Shown: positions 1 to 8,583, numbered from the stretch's first letter. The stretch: DNA of 39,658 bases from Pseudomonadota bacterium (GCA_030603345.1 JAUVXZ010000005.1:1-39658), one strand, 5' to 3'. Numbers and translations are program-made. Notes: generated by a model not told the origin, from the letters alone.

Positions 1-1548
1 TTTGATGGCTCTGCCGGGAAACCGGCGTATGTTGCCTATGAGGGCAAGATCTACGATGTTAGTGACAGCCCGAAATGGAAAGACGGCAGGCACTTTGGCA
101 AACATGCCGCCGGCTCAGACCTCACCCAAGCTCTCGCAGGAGCGCCTCATGGTCCAGAGGTCTTAGAAAGGGTTAGGTCTGTGGTTGAAATCTCTGAAAC
201 ACAGGATTCGACACCTAAACCGACCTCTGCCCGCAAGATCTTCATCGTTATGGCATATGCCAACCTGGTCATTATCTTCCTCATACTTGCCTGTATCAGT
301 GTGTGGCGCTGGGGTTTTCCGGTGAGATTAATCCCCGAAAGGAATCCCGCTGTCATTGCAGGCGCCACGTGTATCGAATGTCATAAGGCCGAAACACCGG
401 GTATTTACCATGGCTGGGCTCAGAGCGTTCATGCCAAGGTCGGGGTTCAATGTTATACCTGCCACAAACCTGATCGTAAAAAACCCTTTTTCAGTGGAGC
501 CCACCTGAAATACGATGCTACCGAGATATCACCTGTTGTCACGCCAAAGACCTGCGCTGGCTGCCATCCGAAGGAAGTCGCTCAGTATAACAAGAGCAAA
601 CACGCCCATACCCTGGAGATCATATGGAAGGTGGATAAATGGTTACAAGATAACATGAACAATGCCATAGAGCGTGCGACCGGATGCTACGCGTGCCATG
701 GCACCGTAGTGGAGATTTTAGATGGTCGTCCGGTACCTGGCACCTGGCCCAACGTTGGTGTAGGCAGGAAAAATCCCGATGGAACCCTCGGCAGTTGTAG
801 TAGTTGTCATACCCGGCATAGATTCTCCGTGGTAGAGGCCAGAAAACCTGAGGCCTGCGACCAGTGCCACCTCGGTCCGGATCACCCTCAGATAGAGATC
901 TACAACGAATCCAAGCACGGTACTATCTACCACGCCGAAGCTGATGAGTGGAACTGGTCTCCTGATGATGGCCGCTGGAAGGCAGGACGGGATTTCAGGG
1001 CCCCAACATGCGCTGTCTGTCATATGTCGGCCACTGGCAATGTTCCTGGAACCCATGACGTTACTCAGAGGCTTTCATGGGAAACCCAGGCTCCCTTAAC
1101 AGTCAGGCCCAGTGAGTTCAAACCGTTCCCCGCTGAAACAGACTGGAAGGTAGAACGGGCAAAGATGAAGAAAATTTGCCTCCAGTGCCATTCCCGGGCG
1201 TGGACCGATGATCACTTCTCAAATCTGGATCGTGTAGTCTTCAACTACAATGAGATCTACTTTAAGCCGGTCAAAACGCTGATCGATTCCCTATATGAGC
1301 ACGGGTTGCTTTCAAGGCAGGACTATTTTGATGAAGATCTCGAATGGGAATTCTATGAACTCTGGCACCACGAGGGTCGTCGTGCTCGAATGGGTGCTGC
1401 CATGATGGCCCCTGATTACACCTGGTGGCACGGGTTTTACGAACTAAAACACCGTTTCAATCACATCTTCAAAGCCGCTACTGACTTGAGAGAGAAAGGC
1501 AAAGGACATATCCATAAAAGATTTCCGGGGAAATATGAAAAGGAATAG
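1..1548 (+). CDS. Cytochrome b5-like domain / octaheme c-type cytochrome fusion (5' end outside window)
   Basis: The reading frame is open from base 1, so the gene starts outside the window; the GTG at 181 is only an internal codon. The first ~50 residues resemble a small cytochrome b5-type heme/steroid-binding domain (KPAYVAYEGKIYDVSDSPKW, then an HFGKHAAGSDLT segment). A single membrane helix follows (about bases 235-305), then a domain with eight CxxCH heme motifs: CIECH, CYTCH, CAGCH, CYACH, CSSCH, CDQCH, CAVCH and CLQCH. Eight hemes plus a C-terminal ARMGAAMM-PDYTWWHG-FYEL stretch resemble hydroxylamine oxidoreductase-like octaheme cytochromes. The protein is probably anchored in the inner membrane with its hemes in the periplasm, acting in redox of small nitrogen compounds or as an electron conduit. 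Substrate is not determinable. A hairpin terminator follows at 1591-1630. The heme count is seen directly; the HAO-like assignment is inference from the motif pattern. Confidence 0.85.
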   Translation, partial: FDGSAGKPAYVAYEGKIYDVSDSPKWKDGRHFGKHAAGSDLTQALAGAPHGPEVLERVRSVVEISETQDSTPKPTSARKIFIVMAYANLVIIFLILACISVWRWGFPVRLIPERNPAVIAGATCIECHKAETPGIYHGWAQSVHAKVGVQCYTCHKPDRKKPFFSGAHLKYDATEISPVVTPKTCAGCHPKEVAQYNKSKHAHTLEIIWKVDKWLQDNMNNAIERATGCYACHGTVVEILDGRPVPGTWPNVGVGRKNPDGTLGSCSSCHTRHRFSVVEARKPEACDQCHLGPDHPQIEIYNESKHGTIYHAEADEWNWSPDDGRWKAGRDFRAPTCAVCHMSATGNVPGTHDVTQRLSWETQAPLTVRPSEFKPFPAETDWKVERAKMKKICLQCHSRAWTDDHFSNLDRVVFNYNEIYFKPVKTLIDSLYEHGLLSRQDYFDEDLEWEFYELWHHEGRRARMGAAMMAPDYTWWHGFYELKHRFNHIFKAATDLREKGKGHIHKRFPGKYEKE

Positions 1549-1590
1549 ATCTCTCTTTTTTTCCACCCGTCTCTGAAAACTTCGATCTAA

Positions 1591-1630
1591 CAAAAGTGGA
1601 GCTCATCTCATCAGAAGATGGGAGCTTTTG
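1591..1630. terminator. Bidirectional hairpin terminator between convergent genes
   Basis: CAAAAG and AGCTC/ATCT in the left arm pair with AGAT/GAGCT and TTTTG in the right arm, with a few bulged bases. The A-tract on one side and T-tract on the other allow it to stop both the plus-strand cytochrome gene and the minus-strand NUDIX gene. Confidence 0.6.
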
Positions 1631-1678
1631 TCGTGATGCCTATCAACTTACCGGAAAATCTCCTGTGGCAAGACGCTC

Positions 1679-2584
1679 TCAGCATCCAATCGGCTTCCAT
1701 ACACCTTCATGATACCATACCCGGGAAAAGGGTGCTCCGACTGGGAGGACGGACTCTGAAAGTGTGTTGGGGTCGATTTCAAATTCCAGATGACGCATCG
1801 GATCCCATGGCTGGAGGATTACTGATCCCTCGGATAGGGGAATCAGACGAGGGAGGCGCGCCTCACCCCACGAGCGCGATTGGGCTTCCTTTTTCAAATC
1901 CTTTATGTCTGAATAGTGCAAAAGTTCCTGAAGGGTAATAAGGGCCGGTGGACTTAGGGGGATCTCACCTCGAAGGTTGCCGGCAAGCCCGTTTTCAGGG
2001 CTGATCCAAATCCCCTGTGTGGTTTCACGGGTGTCCGAAACGCATTCCTGTCCCTGGGGCATAAAAGTCATAAAGAATCGGGTATCGAAGCGGTACGGCA
2101 TAAGTTCAGGGGTGATCCAGTGTGCCCACCGTGCGAGCATAGTAAACGCTAGGGTCCACCCTTCAGACACCACCAACTCCTGGGCCCAGTCCTTGTGAAG
2201 CCCAGTGGTGCTCATACGCCGCTCACACACCCGGTCCAGATCACCCTTGGTCTGCTTACTCCTGTAGGCCAAAAGGACTCCGGCCTCCTCAAAGATCTCG
2301 CGGATGACTGCAACGCCAAAGGCGAAGACCTCTTCCTCGCTCAGTCCTCCACCAAGTCGTCGGGAAACCTCCTTGGGATCCATGTCCACATGTGCCTCCC
2401 ACAGCTCAGCATTCCCGTCTCCGGGGTCTACGGTGCCTCCAGGAAAGACGTAATTGCCGGGGAAAGAGCCACTTCCACCACTCCGCTTAAGGAGAAAGAC
2501 CTGGAGCTCCCCACCCTCCTCCCGTATCAGGATAACGGTGGAGGCTCTCCTCGGTTCCGTTGGCCTGTTACTGTCTTTTTTCAT
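1679..2584 (-). CDS. NUDIX hydrolase, NUDT19/RP2-like
   Basis: The protein begins with an ASTVILIREE strand and shows FPGNYVFPGGTVDPGD followed, after an insertion, by REIFEEAGVLL. This is the NUDIX box with an extended loop between the glycine and the REXXEE helix, as in the NUDT19/RP2-like branch, which hydrolyses CoA-type or other nucleoside-diphosphate-linked substrates. The substrate here is unknown. About 300 residues is normal for that branch, which carries a long C-terminal helical part. I prefer the ATG at 2584, twelve residues before the conserved strand; a GTG at 2602 is also possible, and neither has a good ribosome site. It is convergent with the cytochrome gene and divergent from the DUF3108 gene. 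Confidence 0.85.
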   Translation of the reverse strand: MKKDSNRPTEPRRASTVILIREEGGELQVFLLKRSGGSGSFPGNYVFPGGTVDPGDGNAELWEAHVDMDPKEVSRRLGGGLSEEEVFAFGVAVIREIFEEAGVLLAYRSKQTKGDLDRVCERRMSTTGLHKDWAQELVVSEGWTLAFTMLARWAHWITPELMPYRFDTRFFMTFMPQGQECVSDTRETTQGIWISPENGLAGNLRGEIPLSPPALITLQELLHYSDIKDLKKEAQSRSWGEARLPRLIPLSEGSVILQPWDPMRHLEFEIDPNTLSESVLPVGAPFSRVWYHEGVWKPIGC

Positions 2585-2715
2585 GGTTACGCAGACTACC
2601 ACAGCCGGGTTCCAATCGCAAGCTTGTGCTCTTACAAATACCTCGCCTCACCCCTTGACATTTGCTATGATACCACCTCACACGACCATAACCTGAGACC
2701 ACTGAGGCGCCACCC

Positions 2716-3693
2716 GTGAATGCACCAGCTTTGGACAGAGATCACAGCAGACCGCTACTATCTCTGATTGCTCTCTTCGTTACCATAGCACTCATGATCA
2801 CCCTATACCGTGCCGGAATAACGAGCGCCGCCACGAAGCCTCTGGCCTTTTCCCCAGGTGAAAAGCTCACGTTCCAGGTCCGGTGGAGCTTTATTCCAGC
2901 TGGAGAGGCCGTTCTCCAGGTGCGCCCCATAGAAACCATAGATGGTGTGAGGGCCTATCACTTTGTGATGACGGCACGAACCTATCCCCTCATCGATCTC
3001 TTTTACAAGGTCCGCGACCGAATCGATTCCTATACTGATTCCCAGATGACCCACACCCTGCTCTATAAGAAGCAGAACAGGGGGAGAACCACCAGAGACA
3101 TAGTGGTGACCTTTAACTGGGAAAAACAAGAGGCCCAGTATTCTAACAACGGACAAAAGGCATCACCCATCTCCCTGGTGCCAGGTTCTTTTGACCCCCT
3201 GTCCATTTTTTATGCCTTTCGCCGCTATGACCTCGCCGAAAACTTGGTGATCCAAGCCCCCGTTGCCGATGGAAAAAAGTGTGTCATGGGCAAGGCAACG
3301 GTGATCAAACGAGAAACCATTACCGTGGTCAGTGGAACCTACGATACCTATCTCGTGGAGCCTGACCTCAAGCATATCGGCGGGGTATTCCAGAAAAGCC
3401 CCCATGCGAAACTAAAGATATGGGTCACGGCAGATAGCAGACGCATTCCCGTTAAAGTTAAGAGTAAGGTAGTGGTGGGCAGTTTTGTAGCAGAGCTTAT
3501 TAAACGTAGACAGAGTAAGGAAGAGGGTAGCCGTTCACGGGTTCAAAGGTTCAATGGTTCAAAGTTCACTAAAAGCCCGCCTGCCATCCCTGCTCGCCAT
3601 AAGTCTGGCGGGCTGGCCTACAAGCAAGGTCAACGAAAGAAAGATAACCCTGAATCCCGATTTCATCGGGAAACCGTGAACCCTGAACTGTGA
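2716..3693 (+). CDS. DUF3108 domain-containing envelope protein
   Basis: A GTG start gives a protein with an N-terminal signal/anchor helix (about residues 14-31), then the DUF3108 pattern: FSPGEKLTFQVRWSFIPAGEA, DSYTDSQ, PGSFDPLSIFYAFR, and a C-terminal LKIWVTADSRRIPVKVKSKV segment. DUF3108 proteins are exported, beta-rich and of unknown function. The family domain ends near residue 265. From about residue 273 to the stop the coding sequence is the 3534-3692 repeat cluster, giving a basic, low-complexity tail unlike the rest. The native stop was therefore probably lost. Product name is family knowledge; the tail interpretation is inference. Confidence 0.85.
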   Translation: MNAPALDRDHSRPLLSLIALFVTIALMITLYRAGITSAATKPLAFSPGEKLTFQVRWSFIPAGEAVLQVRPIETIDGVRAYHFVMTARTYPLIDLFYKVRDRIDSYTDSQMTHTLLYKKQNRGRTTRDIVVTFNWEKQEAQYSNNGQKASPISLVPGSFDPLSIFYAFRRYDLAENLVIQAPVADGKKCVMGKATVIKRETITVVSGTYDTYLVEPDLKHIGGVFQKSPHAKLKIWVTADSRRIPVKVKSKVVVGSFVAELIKRRQSKEEGSRSRVQRFNGSKFTKSPPAIPARHKSGGLAYKQGQRKKDNPESRFHRETVNPEL

Positions 3694-3697
3694 ACCC
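3534..3697. repeat. Intergenic repeat cluster (GGTTCA motifs and hairpins) absorbed into a gene end
   Basis: Left end: repeated GTTCA units (ttcacgggttcaaaggttca and onward). Right end: the inverted version (gtgaaccctgaactgtgaac). Between them are two hairpins: GCCCGCC...GGCGGGC (about 3573-3613) and CCCGAT-TTC-ATCGGG (about 3656-3671). The arrangement is that of a small non-autonomous dispersed element. Confidence 0.6.
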
Positions 3698-3781
3698 TTA
3701 CGGAAGAGGTGAGTATCGAGACACAGTAGTAAGGGAACAGGGATAGTGAGGACAAAATAGAGTTGTCTTAGAGGAGTAACC

Positions 3782-5185
3782 ATGCACGTAACCAAGGATA
3801 TTGCTGACTTCGCTGCTAGAACAGATTATGAGGATCTACCTTTATTCGTAGTACAAGAAACCAAGAGGCTCTTTCTCGATACTGTGGGGTGCGCCATCGG
3901 TGGTCTCAGCACACAGAAGGGGAAAACTGCCATACACCTGGCGCATTCACTCGGGGGCCCAGCAGAGGCAACCATCCTGGGAACAGGCGATAAGGTATCA
4001 GGCGCCTCATCTGCTTTTGCTGCAGGCGAACTGATAAATGCCTTGGATTACGAGGCACTCCTTTCCCCGCCCGACCACGCTACCCCTTATGTACTGCCAG
4101 CTCCATTAGCCATTGGAGAAACAAAGAGGGTCTCAGGAAAGGAGTTAATCATCGCTACAGCTGTGGCTCATGAGCTGGCAACACGAATAGGCTCCAGTCT
4201 GATCTTTGGCCGCCGGTTCGCAGTCGAACTGCCAGAAAGAGGGGTGGTAATGTCTCTCCCTACACCTGGATATGGCCTCTGTTCCTTTGCCGGAGCAGCG
4301 GCTGGGGGCAGGCTGCTCGGTTTGTCTGCAGACCAAATTGCTCATGCCATGGGTATAGCAGGCTATGTTGCCCCTGTTCCCATGCTCACGAAATTCGCCA
4401 CGACTGTTCCTGTATCCATGGGAAAATATCTCTCGGCAGGATTCTTGTCACAGGCACAGGTGCTCGCAATCCTCTCTGCGGACATGGGTTACACTGGAGA
4501 TACCCAGGTTCTGGACAGTGACTATGGCTTCTGGAGGGCCTTTGGCTGCGATGGATGGAAGCCTGAGTATATTACAGAAGGATTGGGTCAGGTCTGGCAT
4601 TTCCCTGAGAGGATATTTTATAAGACCTTCCCCTGTTGTGGTGCTATGCAGAACACCCTTGCCCATTTCCACAGCATCATCGCCCAGTATGACCTAAACC
4701 CTGATGATATAACAGAGGTAATAGTGAAACTCAATCTCCTGGCCGAACTCCCTGCATGGCAAACCACTCAGATAGAGACTCACGTCGGCCTTCAGTTCAG
4801 TGTCCCTTACATTTTCTCCATTGCAGCTCACCGCATTGAAATAGGCCCGTCTTGGCAGACGCCGGAGATTTTCACACACCAGGGCATCGCTGAATTTACC
4901 AGCAAAGTTAAAGTCATTACAGATCTCGACGATGAGGCCCGCCAAAGGCCTGATGTTGAGGTAGTAACCGGTACAGGCCCAGCCAAAAAAACCTACTCAA
5001 AGAAGGGGCTTGCACTCGGTCATCAAATGACCGATACAGAGCTTGTAGAAAAATTTGAAAGAAACACCCGTTCAATCCTTGACCAAGACCAAATACAAGA
5101 AGCCATTACGGTCATCCAGACCTTGGAGGATTGTAACGATATCACACAGCTCTTTGCCTGCATTTCACCTGCCAAACCCGGATAA
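3782..5185 (+). CDS. MmgE/PrpD family protein
   Basis: This 467-residue protein matches the MmgE/PrpD superfamily (2-methylcitrate dehydratase, cis-aconitate decarboxylase and relatives) over its full usual length. Visible family features are an all-helical N-terminal domain with FLDTVGCAIGG, the ILGTGDKVSGASSAFAAGELINALDYE stretch with PPDHATPYVLPAPLA, and a C-terminal domain starting at KTFPCCGAMQN. The ATG has a clear ribosome site (GAGGAG, eight bases upstream). No citrate synthase or other methylcitrate-cycle gene is nearby, so a role in propionate oxidation cannot be assumed; many members act on other hydroxy acids. It is followed directly by a broken MFS gene on the other strand. Confidence 0.88.
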   Translation: MHVTKDIADFAARTDYEDLPLFVVQETKRLFLDTVGCAIGGLSTQKGKTAIHLAHSLGGPAEATILGTGDKVSGASSAFAAGELINALDYEALLSPPDHATPYVLPAPLAIGETKRVSGKELIIATAVAHELATRIGSSLIFGRRFAVELPERGVVMSLPTPGYGLCSFAGAAAGGRLLGLSADQIAHAMGIAGYVAPVPMLTKFATTVPVSMGKYLSAGFLSQAQVLAILSADMGYTGDTQVLDSDYGFWRAFGCDGWKPEYITEGLGQVWHFPERIFYKTFPCCGAMQNTLAHFHSIIAQYDLNPDDITEVIVKLNLLAELPAWQTTQIETHVGLQFSVPYIFSIAAHRIEIGPSWQTPEIFTHQGIAEFTSKVKVITDLDDEARQRPDVEVVTGTGPAKKTYSKKGLALGHQMTDTELVEKFERNTRSILDQDQIQEAITVIQTLEDCNDITQLFACISPAKPG

Positions 5186-5189
5186 ACCG

Positions 5190-5509
5190 GAAATCCCTGG
5201 CCTAGACCCCTGGCCCAGGCCGGCTAATAACATGACCGGGTATCCCCAGCGATCCCCGAGGGGGGCAAAGAACAATCCCGATATGCCGGTAATCTGATTC
5301 GCCGCAATCAGCCGAGTGACAGCTGTCAAGGGTACTCCCAGACCCCGACTCAGCGCCGGGGCAAACGGATATGGGAAGCGGCGTGCAGTACTGAGAAACA
5401 GCCAGCTCAAAGTGGCCACCCCGATCTGCCAGATCAGGCATGAATTTACCTTAGCCGCTGCAATATCCCTTGGTTGCTTGGACGTAAGAATTCCCCACTG
5501 CCTTGCGTT
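5190..5509 (-). pseudogene. Amino-terminal remnant of an MFS transporter
   Basis: Read on the minus strand, the open frame gives TSKQPRDIAAAKVNSCLIWQ, then a first membrane helix (IGVATLSWLFLS), a loop, a second helix (IAANQITGISGLFFAPLGDR) and the MFS loop-2 motif GDRWGYPVMLL. It then ends at the 3' end of the neighbouring MmgE/PrpD gene, so roughly ten of twelve helices are missing. Upstream the frame meets a stop at 5510-5512 with no ATG, so the 5' end is also decayed (a GTG at 5419 lies inside helix 1). This is a deletion remnant. Confidence 0.7.
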
Positions 5510-5512
5510 TCA

Positions 5513-5828
5513 GCCTTTCGAAACGCCCTGCAAAAGAAGATAAATTGATGGTAAAAACTATCTTTTTGAAGGGGGGATAATAAGAAGAACACGGTTGTGT
5601 GTCAAGTACACAGCCCAATCATGATGTTCCAATAAAGCAGACTGCACCAAGCCTTTTACGAGAACGTTTCCGGCATCAATCCGAATTCTATTTTATACCC
5701 GTTCTCAGCAAGGGCTTATCGAGCATATGAGAGGAGATGCATGAGGTTCATAAGCCTCTACCCTGACGCTCGGCAATGACTAACATACCCGTTTTCTAGA
5801 CAGCAGATACGACCAAACAGAAAACCAT
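5513..5828. other. Non-coding spacer
   Basis: I see no convincing gene, RNA or repeat in this stretch. It lies between the MFS remnant and the terminator of the small lipoprotein gene and may contain further decayed sequence. Confidence 0.5.
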
Positions 5829-5853
5829 GGGCCCACCTTTACAAGGAGGGCCC
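5829..5853 (-). terminator. Strong hairpin downstream of the small lipoprotein gene
   Basis: On the minus strand GGGCCC-T-CCTT and AAGG-T-GGGCCC form a stem closed by a three-base loop with one T-T mismatch, followed by ATGGTTTTC. It begins 25 bases after the stop codon at 5879. Confidence 0.65.
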
Positions 5854-5878
5854 TTCCATTTAGCGTTATCCAAAAAGA

Positions 5879-6100
5879 CTATTCCGCAGGGATATAAGGG
5901 GTCTCGATTCCCCACCAGCCTTGTTCCTGAGACTTTTTTGCGGTGTCTGCAGTGGGATTTTTGTATCCAAATAAACTGAATTTGAGGTGATCCCAATTTT
6001 TATACATGGAATCGTGCTGCCAGAACCCAGACTCTCTTGCTCCAGCTCCACACCCGTAAAGAAACAAAGCCATCAAAAGCAACAAAAATAACTTTTTCAT
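5879..6100 (-). CDS. Small predicted lipoprotein (73 aa)
   Basis: The N-terminus MKKLFLLLLMALFLYGC is a textbook lipoprotein signal: two lysines, a leucine-rich core and lipobox LYGC with the lipidated cysteine at residue 17. The mature peptide is about 57 residues, rich in W, K and Q (FWQHDSMYKNWDHLKFSLFG), and matches no family I recognise. A GGAGG motif and a second GAGAGG lie just upstream of the ATG, and a strong terminator lies downstream, so this is a stand-alone transcription unit. Function unknown; presumably membrane-tethered in the cell envelope. Confidence 0.7.
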   Translation of the reverse strand: MKKLFLLLLMALFLYGCGAGARESGFWQHDSMYKNWDHLKFSLFGYKNPTADTAKKSQEQGWWGIETPYIPAE

Positions 6101-6748
6101 CCTCTCATGCCTCCTTTTTGAATTTATTGAAAATTGAACATGATGCCCAAACCATGTTCAGGTTCACTCATGCCACCAATGCCATGAGCGCCACCCTCAG
6201 GAAGAGGACTTTGCCTATGGCCTTAACATCTATGGCATCTGCCTGAGTAATGCAAAAAATGACAAGATGGGAAAGGGGTCGTTCTGTTATTTCAATAGGC
6301 CTAAAGAGTGCTGATTTCAAGAAAAACTAACATTAAGGATCAGTATTGTCAAGTTTTCTGTGCAGAATCTCTGTCCTCCGATTTCTTTAAGAATCGGCAA
6401 ATTCATAGAGCAAGCAGTTGAGCATACGAGTGAGAAGTTTAACCCATAGCAACATTTCAGAAAAAATCGCATATCGCCAAAATGGACTACTTTTTTTTGG
6501 TTGGAATATGGCCCCTGGGAAAAACAAAAATCTCACTAAAGGCTCCGCGACTAGTTGCCGATACTTTAAGTATTCAGGGGTGGTACCCTTAGATTCCAGA
6601 TTCCATGCTGTCATAAGTCAAGAAAAGGTTCTTAGACCTTGGAAAAGCTCCAATGAAAGATGTGCCGAGATGAGTGAATGTCACACATGGGTTTCAACAA
6701 AGCAGGCACGCCTGATGATCATTTCGAAAAAAAAGAAAGAGAGAGAAA
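6101..6748. other. Non-coding spacer
   Basis: It separates the divergent small-lipoprotein gene and the three-lipoprotein operon. Short open frames (6037-6246 plus, 6387-6614 minus, 6418-6756 plus) have no ribosome site or recognisable composition. The promoters of both flanking units should lie here but I cannot place them firmly. Confidence 0.5.
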
Positions 6749-7411
6749 ATGAGTGACAACAGAAAAAGATTCCTTTCCGCTTTTGCCTGTCTCTGTTTTT
6801 TAATCACCGTATTTGGGTGCGCCTCACCAGCATACCGTACTCACTCAGAATTTGAGGTGAGGGTTACAAATATAGGAATACCGATACTTGTGCTTTCTGA
6901 TATCAAAATCTATGAGCTTTCGCCAGGTGGTGTAGTCGAGCTAAGAGATGACTGGGGTGTAATCGGCAAGCACAATCTCCTGAGTGCAATTTTAGCAAAC
7001 TTGCAGGATAAACACTACAACGTAAAGCCATTAATTACCGATAAGGGGATAGAGAAAGAGGTGGAAGAGATTCAAGCTCTTCACAAGGCTGTGAATAGGT
7101 CTATTCAGTTGCACACGTACGGTCCACAGCTATTTCCAGAGAAACTGAGAAATTTTGATTATTCCTTAGGTTCTATTGAAAGAATCCTAAAAAAATGCGA
7201 AGCAGATTCACTGATATTCGTTGATGCCCTTGGTTACATATCCACGAATAAGCCAGAGGCATCTGTAAGTGTCTGTGTTTCAGATTCATCCGGAACCATT
7301 GTCTGGTATTGTGTGAAGGGTTCTCTGGGTGAGTATGACCTTAGAGATCTTGAAAGCGCGACAGAACTCGTGAAAGATATTCTCTCTTGTTTCCCAGAGG
7401 TGACTGGATGA
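6749..7411 (+). CDS. Uncharacterised lipoprotein, first gene of a three-gene operon
   Basis: The N-terminus has a basic start (MSDNRKR), a hydrophobic core and the lipobox VFGC, lipidated at Cys24. A GAGAGA motif precedes the ATG. The mature domain alternates strands and helices: a central hydrophobic strand SLIFVDALGYIS, then a strand ending GTIVWYCVKG, then a helical SATELVKDILSCFP end. This layout resembles CsgG/LpoB-like or GNA1162-like lipoprotein domains, but I cannot name a family with confidence. The stop overlaps the next ATG (ATGA at 7408-7411), so it is translationally coupled to an M48 protease and then a third lipoprotein, suggesting joint work in the envelope. Confidence 0.75.
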   Translation: MSDNRKRFLSAFACLCFLITVFGCASPAYRTHSEFEVRVTNIGIPILVLSDIKIYELSPGGVVELRDDWGVIGKHNLLSAILANLQDKHYNVKPLITDKGIEKEVEEIQALHKAVNRSIQLHTYGPQLFPEKLRNFDYSLGSIERILKKCEADSLIFVDALGYISTNKPEASVSVCVSDSSGTIVWYCVKGSLGEYDLRDLESATELVKDILSCFPEVTG

Positions 7412-8583
7412 GATACTTCTTCTTACTATTGATTTTATGCTCCCTGATAGCCGGTTGTTTAACCACCAGCCTTCCTCCGGTAACAGAAGATTTCGGGCTT
7501 GAGGATGATGAAAAAAGGCTGTGGCAACGGTCAAAGGAAGAGCAAAGAGTTTTAAACAACAGTGGGCTAGTATACCGAGATAATGAGATTGAAGATTATC
7601 TGAACAAAATCGCAGGAAACCTCCAGACACCTGAGATCCTGGCACGGATTCCCTTCAGAATAATAGTCATCAAGAATCCCTATTTGAATGCCTTTGCGTT
7701 TCCGAATGGTGTTATTTATATCCATACCGGAATCCTTGCACGAATGGATAATGAGGCTCAGCTTGCAACCCTTTTAGCTCATGAGATGACACATTGTACC
7801 CATAGGCATGCTCTAAGAGCTTTTCGGGATCGCAAAAACAAGGCCATCGATCTTGCCGCTGTTCAGGAAAGCCAAATTGGGTGTGATGGGGCCGTTGATC
7901 TATTAGCTCTTCTCGGTTCAACTGGTTGTATGGCTGCGGTGACTGGTTATTCCCGGGAGTTCGAGACTGAGGCCGATATGGTTGGTATTAGGTTGGTTTT
8001 ACAAGCTGGCTATGACCCGAATGAAGCGCCAAAGATTTTTGAACATCTAACAAAAGAGCTCGCGGAAGAAAAGTTAAGAGAGCCCTTCTTTTTCGGAACT
8101 CATCCAAAGCTTCAGGACCGAATTGAGAACTATAGAAATTTCCTTGATACCCGATATCAAGGAAAAAGGACAGGGACCAAAAACTCGGAAGTTTTCCTTA
8201 CAAAGCTCCATAAGGTAATACTGGACAATGCCTTTTTGGATCTAAAAGCAGGAAGGTTTTCCACTGCACAGAGAGGTGCCAAGAAATATCTGAAGACCAA
8301 ACCGAACGATCCCAGGGCGTATTATCTCTTAGGTGAAATTTCCAGGCAGAGGAAAAAACAAAATGATACAGATAGAGCGAAAGCCTACTATAAAAAGGCC
8401 CTTTCTATCGAACCATCCTATCCAGACCCACTCAGAGCGATAGGATTACTCTATTACAAAGAGGGGAAAAAGACCCTTGCAAAGAGATCTTTTGAGTCAT
8501 ACTTGTCCCTTTCACCACATGCACCAGATAGGGCATATATCAAGCAATATTTAGCACAATGCAACGAAAAAAAAGGATCATGA
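7408..8583 (+). CDS. M48 family metalloprotease with C-terminal TPR repeats, lipoprotein (BepA-like)
   Basis: Start chosen at the ATG at 7408, which overlaps the upstream stop and has AGAGG ahead of it; a more upstream ATG at 7387 would displace the signal peptide. Residues 1-17 are a lipoprotein signal ending LIAGC. The zinc site is HEMTH (His125, Glu126, His129) with the third ligand Glu in EFETEAD (about residue 188). The segment NAFAFPNGVIYIHTGIL before it is typical of M48. The last ~110 residues form TPR-like helices (DPRAYYLLGEISRQ, YKKALSIEPSYPDPLRAIG). This architecture is that of BepA/YfgC, a periplasmic protease/chaperone of outer-membrane assembly; the lipid anchor here is a variation. 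Catalytic residues are intact. Confidence 0.9.
   Translation: MRYFFLLLILCSLIAGCLTTSLPPVTEDFGLEDDEKRLWQRSKEEQRVLNNSGLVYRDNEIEDYLNKIAGNLQTPEILARIPFRIIVIKNPYLNAFAFPNGVIYIHTGILARMDNEAQLATLLAHEMTHCTHRHALRAFRDRKNKAIDLAAVQESQIGCDGAVDLLALLGSTGCMAAVTGYSREFETEADMVGIRLVLQAGYDPNEAPKIFEHLTKELAEEKLREPFFFGTHPKLQDRIENYRNFLDTRYQGKRTGTKNSEVFLTKLHKVILDNAFLDLKAGRFSTAQRGAKKYLKTKPNDPRAYYLLGEISRQRKKQNDTDRAKAYYKKALSIEPSYPDPLRAIGLLYYKEGKKTLAKRSFESYLSLSPHAPDRAYIKQYLAQCNEKKGS

Noticed and set aside
718-1056. Minus-strand open frame of 112 aa
   Set aside because: It lies wholly inside the cytochrome gene, has no ribosome site and a composition typical of an antisense shadow.
1618-1938. Plus-strand open frame of 106 aa
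   Set aside because: Overlaps the hairpin terminator and the end of the NUDIX gene in antisense; not protein-like.
6387-6756. Open frames on both strands (75 and 112 aa) before the lipoprotein operon
   Set aside because: No start signals, no recognisable motif, and the plus frame overlaps the start region of the real gene.
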